Positions 51,113-60,992 of a DNA stretch of 64,000 bases are shown here, piece after piece; the stretch's first letter is position 1; each line of letters opens with the position of its first letter. Source of the stretch: Acinetobacter ursingii DSM 16037 = CIP 107286 (lineage in GTDB: Bacteria > Pseudomonadota > Gammaproteobacteria > Pseudomonadales > Moraxellaceae); contig NZ_KB849716.1 of assembly GCF_000368825.1 (NCBI RefSeq), positions 143,936-207,935 of the forward strand, read 5' to 3'. The position numbers and the translations under genes were made by a program. The notes under the pieces are model-generated. The model had not been told where the DNA came from. It ran no database searches and worked only from the letters and a program-made list of their open reading frames with translations.

Positions 51113-52105
51113 ATGCGTAATCCCCATTTAGACAAAGCCAAAGGTTTACTCATCTTTCTGGTAGTATTGGGTCACTGCTTAGAACGTTTCATTGGCTGGA
51201 TTGATCCAAATAGCGCATTACTTGCATTTATCTACAGTTTCCACATGCCTGCTTTTATTTTTGTCTCAGGCTTATTGTTTAAAAATCATAAATTATTTGA
51301 AAAAATCTTATTTTTTGCTGTGCTCGCAGTGTTGTTTCAAATTCTTTATTTTTGCTTTGAATCCTTTTGGCAACACACTCAAAACTGGCTAAGTTGGCTG
51401 ATCAAACCATATTGGATTTTGTGGTATCTATGGGGGATGGTAGCTTGGAGTCTGATCACACCGTTACTCATGAAAACGCATTATCCTTTGCTTATTGCCA
51501 TTTTTGCAAGTTTAGGTATCGGGCTATCTCCATTCAATAATTACCTGTTTTCCATCGGACGGATTTTTGTGTTCCTGCCATTTTTTGTGGCTGGCGCGCT
51601 TTATGGTAAATCTTTTTTACACTACATACAAAATACCAAGTATTCACTCTGGATTGCGGCTGCAAGCATAATAATATCAATCACTTTGCTGGCTTTACTC
51701 AGACCCAATCCTTACTGGTTATATGGAAGTTTGTCTTATCAACAGTTACAAGTAGAGGCTGTTCACGGAGTTTTAACGCGCTTATGGCTATTAATGATCG
51801 CAAGTTGCGGAATAATTGCTTCACTTGCGTATGCATCCAAATTCCCAGATATTTTGAGGGGCATGGGTGAAAATACTCTAGCCATTTACTTACTGCATGG
51901 TTTTTTTATCATTATCTTAACAAAATTGATCACATTCACATCAATGAATTGGATGCTCAATCTGGCATTTTGTTTATTCATCAGCATCTTACTTTGCGTC
52001 ATTTTAAAAGCGAGATTTTTATCCAGATCGATTCAATACATTGCGATGCATATCACCCAGTTTTTACTGAAACTCATGCAATATTTTTATAAGCGGTTTC
52101 TATAA
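51113..52105 (+). CDS. Acyltransferase family 3 membrane protein
   Basis: 330 residues with about ten membrane segments. It begins PHLDKAKGLLIFLVVLGHCLERF, the acyltransferase-3 start with the conserved H, followed by FIYSFHMPAFIFVSG (second conserved His) and WILWYLWGM. Such proteins transfer acetyl or other acyl groups onto envelope sugars or lipids; the acceptor is unknown. Its last 6 bp overlap the end of the convergent phosphatase gene. Confidence 0.85.
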   Translation: MRNPHLDKAKGLLIFLVVLGHCLERFIGWIDPNSALLAFIYSFHMPAFIFVSGLLFKNHKLFEKILFFAVLAVLFQILYFCFESFWQHTQNWLSWLIKPYWILWYLWGMVAWSLITPLLMKTHYPLLIAIFASLGIGLSPFNNYLFSIGRIFVFLPFFVAGALYGKSFLHYIQNTKYSLWIAAASIIISITLLALLRPNPYWLYGSLSYQQLQVEAVHGVLTRLWLLMIASCGIIASLAYASKFPDILRGMGENTLAIYLLHGFFIIILTKLITFTSMNWMLNLAFCLFISILLCVILKARFLSRSIQYIAMHITQFLLKLMQYFYKRFL

Positions 52106-52843
52106 ACGCTGATTTGGCTGAATAAAATCACTGACATTCAACTGATCTACTTCGCCACGCCAAATCCATTTCAATTGACTATTGAGAAAGTCATCACCCT
52201 CAAACCAAACAAATAAACCTTCCATCATTGCAGGCCAATCTTCTTTATCAATCTGACTACGACCCGAAATTACCGCAACAATCGCAGCAATAATCGTGTC
52301 GTGACTTACCGCCAGACTTAAACCATTTGAAGCATTTGGATGAGTATTATAAATCAGCTCTAGTACATCAAATACACCCGTAATTGGATGCTTCATCCCC
52401 GGTAAGGCATTATTGACAAAACTATTAATAAACCCTAGCGCGCCTTGTTCTCGAAAATAAGGCGCAGCTTTTTTTATATCCAGTACAAAACTACCCGGTT
52501 CAACCAATAAGCCTTGCTCAACAATCTCAATGGTATGGGTATTACTGGTGGGAGTCACCCGATCAGCTCCCTCAATCATCAAAGCAGCAGTATCAATACA
52601 GCGCTGAATAGGGCTTGAAATACAGTGATGAATCATTCGACCTGTATTTTGTATCAAACAGGCACCCCACTCCTCTGCCAATACCCGACCAGATTCAGTA
52701 AGTTGTAAATCATAACCTGCCAAGCCTTGTCCATTGACAATTTCACGAATCGAATGCCGAGTAAAAAGTGTCACAGGAACATTGCCATCAGGCAATAAAT
52801 CAATCGCCTGTAGCATACTGGGAGGTAATAGCTTAAGTGCCAT
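52100..52843 (-). CDS. Histidine phosphatase superfamily protein
   Basis: 247 residues. The phosphohistidine motif is FTRHSIRE (RHS in place of the usual RHG), with SSPIQRCIDTA and the second His in AVSHDTIIAAI. These are branch features of acid-phosphatase-like members. No signal peptide. Substrate unknown. Convergent with, and overlapping, the acyltransferase gene. Confidence 0.8.
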   Translation of the reverse strand: MALKLLPPSMLQAIDLLPDGNVPVTLFTRHSIREIVNGQGLAGYDLQLTESGRVLAEEWGACLIQNTGRMIHHCISSPIQRCIDTAALMIEGADRVTPTSNTHTIEIVEQGLLVEPGSFVLDIKKAAPYFREQGALGFINSFVNNALPGMKHPITGVFDVLELIYNTHPNASNGLSLAVSHDTIIAAIVAVISGRSQIDKEDWPAMMEGLFVWFEGDDFLNSQLKWIWRGEVDQLNVSDFIQPNQRL

Positions 52844-52902
52844 ATATCATCTTATGTTGTCATTTTCATTACCTGCTCACTATAACATGCAGGCTAAAAC
52901 TC

Positions 52903-53763
52903 TCAATCTGTAATCTGCACATGCTTTAGCGCATTTAATGCTAAATCTTTTATTTCTGGAGTGGTAAATGCTAAAAAGCCTGCATTGAGCACCGTATCAC
53001 GCTGGTTATATTCAAATGGCCGCCCATGTAATGAGACTAAACCACCACCAATACTTTCCAGTAAACCCTGACCTGCACTGGTATCCCACTCCGAAGTCGG
53101 ATGAAATCTTGGATACAGGTCAATCTCACCTTCAAGCATCATACAAAATTTATAAGCGCTGCCTGCTTCACGACGAATTACGGCATGATTCTGTTGCTCA
53201 ATAAACCCAATAAACTGCTGATACTTTGGATTTTTACTGCTATGACTTAAACCGATTTGTAAGGTCTGAGATAGAGAACTTTTGGCATTTTGATAACGCC
53301 ACCATTGTCCATGATTAAACTGATATTTATACGGGAGATTATCGAGATAACCCAAATACATTTGTTGTTCACAAGGCACGACAATGACCGAAAAAATGGT
53401 TTTCGAGTTTTCAATTAAACTTAAATTAATGGTAAATTCGTCGCGCTTATGGATAAACTCTTTGGTCCCATCCAAAGGATCAAGCATCCAGCAGGTTGAC
53501 CATTCGTGTCGAGCAACATTATCACTTTCTTCGGATAACACAGGATATACAGGCTGAACTTGAGCTAAGGCTTGCATTAAAAAAAGATTGACCCTTAAAT
53601 CTGCCTGTGTCACAGGAGATTGGTCACTTTTCTGATGAATATTAAACTCGCTTCCTGTGGTATAACTTTGGTATTCTTGAAACAGAATTTGACTCGCTTG
53701 CTGCAACACAGGTAACAATTGCATAATTAATGCATCTTGTGGCGCATGAGTTTTAATAAACAT
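52903..53763 (-). CDS. cysQ: 3'(2'),5'-bisphosphate nucleotidase
   Basis: 286 residues, inositol-monophosphatase fold. Motifs: DQSPVTQADLRVN, LSEES, the metal motif DPLDGTKEFI, and SEWDTSAGQGLLE. It turns PAP into AMP, protecting sulfate assimilation enzymes. AGGATAATCT precedes the ATG. Its start lies only 13 bp from that of the divergent HAD gene, so the promoters must overlap coding sequence. Confidence 0.92.
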   Translation of the reverse strand: MFIKTHAPQDALIMQLLPVLQQASQILFQEYQSYTTGSEFNIHQKSDQSPVTQADLRVNLFLMQALAQVQPVYPVLSEESDNVARHEWSTCWMLDPLDGTKEFIHKRDEFTINLSLIENSKTIFSVIVVPCEQQMYLGYLDNLPYKYQFNHGQWWRYQNAKSSLSQTLQIGLSHSSKNPKYQQFIGFIEQQNHAVIRREAGSAYKFCMMLEGEIDLYPRFHPTSEWDTSAGQGLLESIGGGLVSLHGRPFEYNQRDTVLNAGFLAFTTPEIKDLALNALKHVQITD

Positions 53764-53776
53764 AGATTATCCTGTT

Positions 53777-54484
53777 ATGCCAAATTGTAATTCTTCAACT
53801 TTAGCTATTGTCCTATTTGATATGGACGGCACGCTACTCGACTTAAGTTTTGATGACTTTATCTGGAATCAATGTCTGCCTGAACGTCATGCACAAGTTC
53901 ATCAATGTACCTTGCAACAAAGTCACGAGACCTTATCTGAGTTTTACCAACAGCACAAGCATACATTATCTTGGTATTCATCAGACTATTGGACAGCAAA
54001 AGTCGGCGTAGATGTCCTGAAATTACAACAGGAATTTCAACACAAGATTCAACCGAGACCAGGTTGTTTTGAACTTTTGCAACAGCTTCAGGATCAAGGT
54101 TATCGCTGTTGGCTGGTCACCAATGCCGATCAAGCGAGTTTAAAGCTTAAACTTGAAAATGTTGCACTTCGCCCTTATTTTGAAATCATGGTCAGTAGCC
54201 AGCAATTGGGCCATGCCAAAGAAGATATTGGCTTTTGGCAGGCTTTGCAACAATTGCACCCGTTTGATCCAGCTCAGGTGATTCTGGTCGATGACACAGC
54301 ACAGGTGCTCCAAGGTGCCAAACAATTTGGAATCGAACAACTGATTACGATTACACAACCTTCCAGTTTAAAACCTGCGCGAGATTCGTCCAGTTTAGAC
54401 TATCCTGCCATCCATCATTTAATGGAATTAATTTCTTTTTTACCTCAATCTCAAGTTAAGGATATTGATGTCAAAACAGCTTGA
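53777..54484 (+). CDS. HAD-family nucleotidase, YrfG (GMP/IMP nucleotidase)-like
   Basis: 235 residues. HAD motifs: FDMDGTLLDL (about 14-23), WLVTNAD, KEDIGFW and ILVDDTAQVLQGA. Its place directly ahead of hslR is the same as yrfG in E. coli (yrfG-hslR-hslO), supporting a GMP/IMP 5'-nucleotidase role. There is no visible ribosome site. The end overlaps hslR by 17 bp. Confidence 0.87.
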   Translation: MPNCNSSTLAIVLFDMDGTLLDLSFDDFIWNQCLPERHAQVHQCTLQQSHETLSEFYQQHKHTLSWYSSDYWTAKVGVDVLKLQQEFQHKIQPRPGCFELLQQLQDQGYRCWLVTNADQASLKLKLENVALRPYFEIMVSSQQLGHAKEDIGFWQALQQLHPFDPAQVILVDDTAQVLQGAKQFGIEQLITITQPSSLKPARDSSSLDYPAIHHLMELISFLPQSQVKDIDVKTA

Positions 54485-54908
54485 ACAACATGCCAATGAC
54501 TCAATGCGAGTCGATAAATGGCTTTGGGCCGCACGTTTTTTTAAAACTCGCTCGATTGCCAAAGCCGCCATTGAAGGTGGTAAAGTCCACCATGACAGTG
54601 AACGCGTCAAAGTTTCTAAAGAAATCCGTGTCGGAATGGAACTTACCATCATGCAAGGATTTGAAAAGAAAACCGTGGTGATTAAAGCACTCTCAGCAAC
54701 GCGTGGTCCTGCGCCTGTGGCTCAATTATTATATGAAGAAACAGAGGTCAGTTTAGCGCGTCGGGAGTTGATTGCAGCACAAAGAAAATTGCATAATCTA
54801 GCGCGACCTGATCATCGTCCATCCAAAAAAGATCGTCGACAAATCAGCAAGTTTAAACAAGAAAATGATCAACAATTTGACCAGTCATGGTCTTATCATG
54901 ATGATTAA
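54468..54908 (+). CDS. hslR: Heat-shock protein 15 (S4-domain RNA-binding)
   Basis: 146 residues from the ATG at 54468, with AAGGAT ahead. The S4 domain RVDKWLWAARFFKTRSIAKAAIEGGKV and a basic C-terminal tail match Hsp15, which rescues stalled 50S subunits carrying nascent-chain tRNA. It overlaps the YrfG-like gene by 17 bp, giving coupled translation. hslO is not next to it here. Confidence 0.92.
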   Translation: MSKQLEQHANDSMRVDKWLWAARFFKTRSIAKAAIEGGKVHHDSERVKVSKEIRVGMELTIMQGFEKKTVVIKALSATRGPAPVAQLLYEETEVSLARRELIAAQRKLHNLARPDHRPSKKDRRQISKFKQENDQQFDQSWSYHDD

Positions 54909-55067
54909 TTGAATGGCTTTTTATACACGTCATATTATGTCGTACTGACATCATCTTGACATGGAATATTAAAAATAAATCTGTCACTATACACAGGTGG
55001 AACGAGGTTAAAATTCGATACATCCACTTTGAATGATAGTGATATTACACAGTTTTGAGGTTGTGAG

Positions 55068-56114
55068 ATGGATGATAATAAAAGCAAGGCTTTAAACGCG
55101 GCCTTGAGCCAGATTGAAAAACAATTTGGTAAAAATACAGTGATGCGCTTAGGTGACAACACGGTACAAGCAGTTGAAGCGGTGTCCACAGGCTCACTGA
55201 CACTGGATATTGCACTCGGTATTGGTGGTTTGCCAAAAGGCCGTATTGTTGAGATTTATGGCCCTGAATCATCAGGTAAAACCACAATGACCTTACAAGC
55301 CATTGCTCAATGTCAAAAAGCGGGCGGTACGTGCGCGTTTATCGATGCTGAACATGCACTCGATCCACAATATGCACGTAAGCTTGGCGTAGACATCGAC
55401 AATCTATTGGTTTCACAGCCTGACCATGGTGAACAGGCACTTGAAATTGCGGACATGCTAGTGCGCTCAGGGGCAATTGATCTGATTGTTGTCGACTCTG
55501 TTGCGGCACTGACTCCTCGCGCTGAAATTGAAGGCGAAATGGGCGATTCACACATGGGCTTACAAGCTCGTCTTATGAGTCAGGCATTGCGTAAAATCAC
55601 GGGTAATGCCAAACGCTCAAACTGTATGGTGATCTTCATTAACCAGATTCGTATGAAGATTGGCGTCATGTTCGGTAGTCCAGAAACCACGACTGGTGGT
55701 AATGCACTTAAGTTCTATGCATCGGTACGTTTAGATATTCGTCGTGTTGGACAGGTCAAAGAAGGTGACGAGATTGTTGGTTCTGAAACCAAAGTCAAAG
55801 TTGTCAAAAACAAAATGGCGCCTCCATTTAAAGAAGCACTTTTCCAAATCCTTTATGGCAAAGGCACCAATCAACTGGGTGAAGTCGTGGATTTAGCGGT
55901 GCAACAGGAAATCGTGCAAAAAGCAGGTGCATGGTATTCTTATCTAGGCAACAAAATTGGTCAGGGTAAAAATAACGTGATTCGTTATTTTGAAGAAAAT
56001 CCAGCGATTGCGCAGGAAATTGAAAAACAGATTCGCGATCAATTACTGACCAGCACGCCAGTTGCAAATAGCACTGAAGTTGAAGAAGAAGAACCTGACT
56101 TTTTAGAAAGCTAA
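55068..56114 (+). CDS. recA: Recombinase RecA
   Basis: 348 residues. Walker [10 protein letters not shown] (about 66-74), Walker [11 protein letters not shown], the L1/L2 DNA-binding loops ([35 protein letters not shown]), and an acidic C-terminal tail. It binds single-stranded DNA and drives strand exchange. The upstream gap has a TTGACA at 54957; I see no canonical E. coli-type LexA box, which fits the absence of LexA in Acinetobacter. recX follows after a terminator. Confidence 0.98.
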   Translation: MDDNKSKALNAALSQIEKQFGKNTVMRLGDNTVQAVEAVSTGSLTLDIALGIGGLPKGRIVEIYGPESSGKTTMTLQAIAQCQKAGGTCAFIDAEHALDPQYARKLGVDIDNLLVSQPDHGEQALEIADMLVRSGAIDLIVVDSVAALTPRAEIEGEMGDSHMGLQARLMSQALRKITGNAKRSNCMVIFINQIRMKIGVMFGSPETTTGGNALKFYASVRLDIRRVGQVKEGDEIVGSETKVKVVKNKMAPPFKEALFQILYGKGTNQLGEVVDLAVQQEIVQKAGAWYSYLGNKIGQGKNNVIRYFEENPAIAQEIEKQIRDQLLTSTPVANSTEVEEEEPDFLES

Positions 56115-56127
56115 TTCAGCTATCATC

Positions 56128-56149
56128 AAACGCCCTGCGGGGCGTTTTT
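56128..56149 (+). terminator. Hairpin terminator between recA and recX
   Basis: AAACGCCC and GGGGCGTTT with a short loop and five T. It lies 13 bp after recA and 16 bp before recX, so recX is probably expressed by partial readthrough, as known in E. coli. Confidence 0.85.
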
Positions 56150-56165
56150 CATTTGGAATGACCTG

Positions 56166-56651
56166 ATGTATTCAAATTCAGATGATCAAGCAAATAAACC
56201 GCTTCTTACAGGCACACGTTTGCGTTCTTACGCTTTTGCACTGCTAACACGTAAGGAATATGCAAAGGCAGAGTTGATCGAAAAACTCAGTCTTTATGCG
56301 CAGGATCGTGATGAAGTTCTAGCCTTGGTTGAGGAGCTATCAGAACGGCAATACCAGAGCGATCAACGTGTGGCTGAAATGGTGTTGTCTAGCCAAATAC
56401 GCAAAGGCAAAGGCCCAAATCGAATTAAACAGGCACTCAAGCACAAACAACTGGATAGCAATTTAATTTTAGAAGATATTCAGGACGTTGATTGGTTTGA
56501 GCAGGCTTATCAGCTAAAAGTTAAGAAATTTGGAATTCAGATAGAAAAAGATCCGAAACAAAAAGCCAAACAAATTCGGTTTTTGAAATATCGCGGTTTT
56601 GATATGAATGTGATTATGAAAGCGATTAGTCGAACGAGTGAAGAAGAGTAA
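56166..56651 (+). CDS. recX: RecA regulator RecX
   Basis: 161 residues. The RecX three-helix repeats are visible: LRSYAFALLTRKEYAKAELIEKL, LVEELSERQYQSDQRVAEM, KQIRFLKYRGFDMNVIMKAI. RecX binds and blocks RecA filaments. The stop codon lies directly against the 3' end of the 4.5S RNA gene on the other strand. Confidence 0.92.
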   Translation: MYSNSDDQANKPLLTGTRLRSYAFALLTRKEYAKAELIEKLSLYAQDRDEVLALVEELSERQYQSDQRVAEMVLSSQIRKGKGPNRIKQALKHKQLDSNLILEDIQDVDWFEQAYQLKVKKFGIQIEKDPKQKAKQIRFLKYRGFDMNVIMKAISRTSEEE

Positions 56652-56763
<112 letters not shown>

Positions 56764-56779
56764 ACCATTGCAAGAACAG

Positions 56780-56807
56780 AGTATAGAGATTTTTAAATGT
56801 GTTGCAA
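56780..56807 (-). promoter_or_regulatory. Sigma-70 promoter of the 4.5S RNA gene
   Basis: On the minus strand TTGCAA, a 16-bp spacer and TATACT, placing the start of transcription near 56774, about 10 bp before the stem. Confidence 0.75.
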
Positions 56808-57134
56808 GTGCTATCTCAAATTTTCCTGCGGTTTTCGTTTCAATTGACTAAATCATCAACAAATTTAAGGATTTGTTTATTTTTCATCTTTCTATGTGGC
56901 TATAAAAGCATTCTTTTCAAACTCAAAGCCAATACCATTTCATGGCTTTATTTCTTGAGTGAAATTAATTTTGTCAAACAGCATCAAAAATGAAAATGCT
57001 AAAATATTGTAATTACTTATTGCAATTCTATGGCGGGGTGTTTTTAATGGCATTTGCTTTCAATTTGTTTTTTATGACTGAATGAATAAAAAACAACTGC
57101 TTGACGTTCTATTTAAAATTATGGATTGTGGCTT
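56808..57134 (+). other. Intergenic region upstream of cpoB
   Basis: About 330 bp of AT-rich DNA. A 64-codon open frame (56799-56993) has no ribosome site and begins inside the 4.5S promoter, so I do not accept it. TTGACG at 57101 may belong to the cpoB promoter but no good -10 follows at normal spacing. Nothing else seen. Confidence 0.5.
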
Positions 57135-58019
57135 ATGCTAAAAAAGCATTCTTTATTCGCGATTACCCTACTTTGTGGTTCTTCTATTTACGCTAATGTT
57201 CCGATTGAATCCCGTGGATTAAGCCAATCTAACTCTGGATCAACGTCAGTTGTAAATGATCAATCTGTCGCGACCAATCTTAACTGGCAGTTGATGCAAA
57301 AAAATCAACAACTTGAAAATGATATCCGTACATTGCGCGGACAACTGGAAGAACAAGCTCATTCGATTGATCAGCTAAAAAAAGATTTGGCTAACCGTTA
57401 TACTGATCTGGATCAACGTCTGGAGCTACTCCATCAAAAAGTAGATCCGGATAGTGCCGCAACTGATGAAAATGCAACAACTGACGCAAATGGCGCCGCA
57501 CCAGTAGCCAGTGAGAATACACAAGCTTCTATAAATGCAAATCCGCAACAAACACCTGTCGCACCAGTGGCTCAAACGAATCAGCAGCCTGCTCCTGCTA
57601 CAAGTTCAACGAGTAATACAAATTCAGCATCGTCAGAAAATAAAGACTCAACAGAATTAGACAAAGCAGCATATACCGTTGCGCTTGATGCCTATAAACA
57701 AGGCGGTGCAAAAAAAGCAATTGCACCAATGGAAAACTTTATTAAGAATCATCCAAATAGTATCTACACACCAAATGCCTATTTTTGGCTGGCTGAATTT
57801 CATTTAGCAACTGATCCTGTCAATTATGCTCAAGCCAAAAAGAATTATCAGATTGTCGCTGATAAATATCCAACATCAAGCAAAGCACCGCGTTCTTTAT
57901 ATCAGTTATATAGCATTGCCAAAGATGTAGATCACAAAGCTGCTGTAGCTACACAATACAAAAACAAACTACTTGCCAGCTATCCACAATCTGAAGAAGC
58001 CGGTTTTGTTAAAAAATAG
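57135..58019 (+). CDS. cpoB: Cell division coordinator CpoB (YbgF), Tol-Pal accessory protein
   Basis: 294 residues from ATG 57135. Signal peptide about 1-20 (ending IYA-N). An N-terminal coiled coil for trimerisation (about 48-105, LMQKNQQLENDIRTLRGQLEEQ), a Gln/Pro/Ser/Thr-rich linker (about 112-178), then a TPR domain (AYTVALDAYKQGG, IKNHPNSIYTPNAYFWLAE, YPTSSKAPRSLYQL). This is the YbgF layout; it links TolA with peptidoglycan synthase PBP1B in the periplasm. The tol-pal genes are not beside it here. Confidence 0.9.
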   Translation: MLKKHSLFAITLLCGSSIYANVPIESRGLSQSNSGSTSVVNDQSVATNLNWQLMQKNQQLENDIRTLRGQLEEQAHSIDQLKKDLANRYTDLDQRLELLHQKVDPDSAATDENATTDANGAAPVASENTQASINANPQQTPVAPVAQTNQQPAPATSSTSNTNSASSENKDSTELDKAAYTVALDAYKQGGAKKAIAPMENFIKNHPNSIYTPNAYFWLAEFHLATDPVNYAQAKKNYQIVADKYPTSSKAPRSLYQLYSIAKDVDHKAAVATQYKNKLLASYPQSEEAGFVKK

Positions 58020-58034
58020 CATCCGTTAAAAACG

Positions 58035-58066
58035 AAAAAGACACATTTCAAATGTGTCTTTTTTAT
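58035..58066. terminator. Bidirectional terminator between cpoB and lpxA
   Basis: AAAAAGACACATTT and AAATGTGTCTTTTTT; A- and T-runs on both sides allow use by both convergent genes. Confidence 0.9.
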
Positions 58067-58083
58067 TTCTATAAGATACTTAA

Positions 58084-58872
58084 CTAACGAATAATACCGC
58101 GTTTGGATGATTCAACTGAATCAATCAACAATTGAACTTCAGATATTTCTGGCAAAATTTCAGTACGAATTTTATCTAGTGCCTGTTCGGTGGTTAAACC
58201 CGACTTATAGATAATTTTGAAAGAATCACGTAAGCCATTGATCACATTTTTTGACCAACCCTTGCGACGCATACCCTCAACATTCATCCCAAACGCATGC
58301 GCTGGATTACCTGAAACCATGACATAAGCAGGCACATCTTTTAAAATTAAAGATGCCCCACCCACCATACTATAAGAATCAATCTTACAAAACTGATGAA
58401 TTCCTGAGTTTCCACCCACGACCACATAGTCACCGATGTGAACATGACCAGCCACACCGACATTGTTGGCAAAAATATTATGATCACCCACCACGCAGTC
58501 ATGAGCAATATGTGTATTCACCATCAGTAAATTATGGCTACCCAATTTGGTCAAACTATTATCCTGAATGGTGCCACGATGCAAACTACAATGTTCACGA
58601 ATACGGTTATGATTACCAATTTCAAGCCAAGTTTCTTCGCCATTATATTTTAGATCTTGGCAAATCTCACCCACACTGGCGAACTGAAAAATTTCATTAT
58701 GTTCACCAATCCGTGTGAAACCACCAATCACGACATGTGAATGAAGTTTAGTCCCTGCACCGATGCTCACATTAGGCCCAATGACACAATAAGGTCCAAT
58801 TTGGACATCTGGGGCAATTACTGCAGATGAGTCAATAATAGCGGTAGAATGAATGAAGTCGTTATTACTCAT
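58084..58872 (-). CDS. lpxA: UDP-N-acetylglucosamine acyltransferase
   Basis: 262 residues, left-handed beta-helix with hexapeptide repeats (IAPDVQIGPYCVIGPNVSIG onward). Catalytic His in HTHIAHDC-like sequence (NTHIAHDCVVGDH) and the IHQFC segment are present. It adds the first acyl chain to UDP-GlcNAc in lipid A synthesis. The start overlaps the fabZ stop by 4 bp (ATGA). It is last in the rseP-bamA-skp-lpxD-fabZ-lpxA run; lpxB does not follow. Confidence 0.96.
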   Translation of the reverse strand: MSNNDFIHSTAIIDSSAVIAPDVQIGPYCVIGPNVSIGAGTKLHSHVVIGGFTRIGEHNEIFQFASVGEICQDLKYNGEETWLEIGNHNRIREHCSLHRGTIQDNSLTKLGSHNLLMVNTHIAHDCVVGDHNIFANNVGVAGHVHIGDYVVVGGNSGIHQFCKIDSYSMVGGASLILKDVPAYVMVSGNPAHAFGMNVEGMRRKGWSKNVINGLRDSFKIIYKSGLTTEQALDKIRTEILPEISEVQLLIDSVESSKRGIIR

Positions 58873-59354
58873 GCCTGCTCTGTTATCTGGTGCGAAATCA
58901 TAATTTCAGCGGTCGTTGCTACAATGCCATCCACTGTGGCTGTACAATTATATTTGTAAATACCACGTTTTTGCATCACCAACTCAGACTTTAAGACGAG
59001 CTGATCTCCTGCAACAACCTGTTTTTTAAAACGTACTTTCTCCGCTCCAGCAAAAAGGAACAAAGAACCCGCTTTTGGCTTTTGATTATTCATGATAAAA
59101 CCAAGAACACCTGAAACTTGAGCCAAAGCCTCAACAATAAGTACGCCTGGCATAATTGGATATTCAGGAAAATGTCCTTGTAAAAATTCTTCATTGATTG
59201 ACACGTTTTTATAACCAACAATAGAATTTTCAGTTACTTCAACCACACGGTCAACCAGTAAAAATGGATAACGATGTGGCAGATATTCACGAATAGTTTG
59301 AATATACATTGGCAATTCAGGGATCGTAAACGCGGGAGTGTTAGACTCAGTCAT
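58869..59354 (-). CDS. fabZ: 3-hydroxyacyl-ACP dehydratase
   Basis: 161 residues from the second of two adjacent ATGs (MTESNTPAF; the other is one codon earlier). Hot-dog fold with the catalytic segment LPHRYPFLLVDRV (His) and GHFPEYPIMPGVLIVEALAQ (Glu). It dehydrates 3-hydroxyacyl-ACP in fatty-acid synthesis. It begins 7 bp after lpxD and overlaps lpxA by 4 bp. Confidence 0.94.
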   Translation of the reverse strand: MTESNTPAFTIPELPMYIQTIREYLPHRYPFLLVDRVVEVTENSIVGYKNVSINEEFLQGHFPEYPIMPGVLIVEALAQVSGVLGFIMNNQKPKAGSLFLFAGAEKVRFKKQVVAGDQLVLKSELVMQKRGIYKYNCTATVDGIVATTAEIMISHQITEQA

Positions 59355-59361
59355 CATATTT

Positions 59362-60432
59362 CTATTTACGCAATTTAAAGGTTGATTCAAGAGACTCTAT
59401 TTGAGTCTGCATATGATCGAGTCGTTTGAGTATTTGGGTCAATGGCACATCTGCTAATTGTCTAAAGCGAACAATCGTGCGTTTCCACTGACTATTTTCA
59501 AAAAGTCCTGTTCCTGAAGAATAGGTTCCTGCTTCAAAAATACTTTTTGTGACCATTGACATTCCTGTAAGTGTTACATTATCAGCAATGTTTAAGTGCC
59601 CTGCAAGTCCACACGCCCCACCAATGATACAGTTTTTGCCAATAGTGGTACTCCCTGCAATTCCCGTTTTTGCAGCAATCGCCGTATTTGTACCAATGTG
59701 AACGTTATGCGCGATTTGCACAAGGTTATCAATAATGACGCCGTCTTCTAAAATTGTATCGTCCAAAGCCCCGCGATCGATACTACAATTTGAACCTATT
59801 CGAACATCATTTCCAATTTGAACTGAACCTAGTTGAGCAATACGATGCCATTTTCCCTGATAGGGTGCAAAACCAAAACCTTCACCACCGACCACTGAAT
59901 TGGCATGAATTCGAACGCGATTTTTAATCTTGGTTTCACCCGTTAAAGTCACATGTGAATCAATAAAACAATCTTTACCAACTTCAACGAAATCATTCAA
60001 CGTAGAGTTTGCCAAAATAACGCTACCGTCACCGACCACACAGTTCTCACCAATCACCACATAATGACCAATATAAGCACTATCTGAAATAATGGCAGAC
60101 GGATGGATTTGTGCAGTACTTTCAATTCCTATGGATTCAATTTTCTTTTCAAAAACATGAGTCAATTGAGCAAAAGCAAGGTAGGGATTTTGAACTACAA
60201 TAAAATTTTGATGTTGCGCTAACTGTTGTTTTAATTCGGCAGGGACAATTAATGCGCCTGCTTTCGAGACTTGTGCTGCTTCGAGATATTTGTCGCCATT
60301 CACAAATGAAATCTGATTTGGATGTGCGTGTTCGAGACTTGCAAGTCCAGTCAGAGAAAGGTCTTTATGACCAAAAGACTCACCTTGAACAAGATGAGCC
60401 AAGTCTTCTAAACGATAACTACGTGCTTTCAT
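59362..60432 (-). CDS. lpxD: UDP-3-O-(3-hydroxyacyl)glucosamine N-acyltransferase
   Basis: 356 residues. N-terminal uridine-binding domain (1-100: [29 protein letters not shown]), then a left-handed beta-helix of hexapeptide repeats with [21 protein letters not shown] and the catalytic His in IAHNVHIG. The C-terminal helix ends the protein. It adds the second acyl chain of lipid A. Starts 3 bp after the skp stop. Confidence 0.96.
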   Translation of the reverse strand: MKARSYRLEDLAHLVQGESFGHKDLSLTGLASLEHAHPNQISFVNGDKYLEAAQVSKAGALIVPAELKQQLAQHQNFIVVQNPYLAFAQLTHVFEKKIESIGIESTAQIHPSAIISDSAYIGHYVVIGENCVVGDGSVILANSTLNDFVEVGKDCFIDSHVTLTGETKIKNRVRIHANSVVGGEGFGFAPYQGKWHRIAQLGSVQIGNDVRIGSNCSIDRGALDDTILEDGVIIDNLVQIAHNVHIGTNTAIAAKTGIAGSTTIGKNCIIGGACGLAGHLNIADNVTLTGMSMVTKSIFEAGTYSSGTGLFENSQWKRTIVRFRQLADVPLTQILKRLDHMQTQIESLESTFKLRK

Positions 60433-60435
60433 TGA

Positions 60436-60936
60436 TTATTTAATTGCATTAACCTTTTGAATCATTTTATCAGTTAAATCGTTCTTAGCGTCATAGGCAA
60501 CCGCAGCATTTTTATTCAAAATGAAGTCTAAATTGTTTTCTTGACGAAGTTGTTCACCCGCTTGTTTCACACGAGTTTCAAAAGTGTTGTTCATGGTTTG
60601 TAAAGTACCTTGAACACGAGTCTGCAAACCTTGCTGGGTCGAGTTGAATTCGCTTAATTTGGTCTGATATTGCTGATTAAGTTTTTGAACATCAGCTTCT
60701 TTCATATTACGACCTTCAGTTTCCGCTTTTTGACGTAATGCATCTAGCTCTTTACCAAGCTGTTCCAGTTTGGTTGTCGTCGGTTTAACTGACTGATTTA
60801 AGCTTGCATTTTGTTGCTTAAGATAGCTACTGCTATCGACAACTTTTGCTAAATCAACAAAACCCACACCTGCGGCTTGTGTCAATCCAGAAATAGACAA
60901 ACCCATACCCAATAAAACTACTGCTAATTTATTCAT
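60436..60936 (-). CDS. skp: Periplasmic chaperone Skp/OmpH
   Basis: 166 residues with a signal peptide (about 1-21, ending TQAAG). The mature protein has the Skp pattern: GVGFVDLAKVVDSSSYLKQQ, then two long helices of the tentacle region rich in Gln, Lys and Glu, and the ending FILNKNAAVAYDAKNDLTDKM. It holds unfolded outer-membrane proteins on their way to BamA, whose gene lies 56 bp upstream. Confidence 0.93.
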   Translation of the reverse strand: MNKLAVVLLGMGLSISGLTQAAGVGFVDLAKVVDSSSYLKQQNASLNQSVKPTTTKLEQLGKELDALRQKAETEGRNMKEADVQKLNQQYQTKLSEFNSTQQGLQTRVQGTLQTMNNTFETRVKQAGEQLRQENNLDFILNKNAAVAYDAKNDLTDKMIQKVNAIK

Positions 60937-60992
60937 TTTGATTTCCTTATACAGGAGTATTTCAACAATTAATTATTTGATCAAAGACCGTA

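Noticed and set aside
56799..56993. 64-codon open frame upstream of cpoB
   Set aside because: It starts within the 4.5S RNA promoter, has no ribosome site and reads as an AT-rich chance hydrophobic frame.
58353..58718. 121-codon frame on the plus strand rich in His, Tyr and Pro
   Set aside because: It is the reverse reading of the lpxA hexapeptide repeats, which produces a false repeated pattern.
59362..60432. Tandem hexapeptide pattern in lpxD and lpxA taken as DNA repeats
   Set aside because: The repetition is at protein level (left-handed beta-helix) and the DNA is not repeated.
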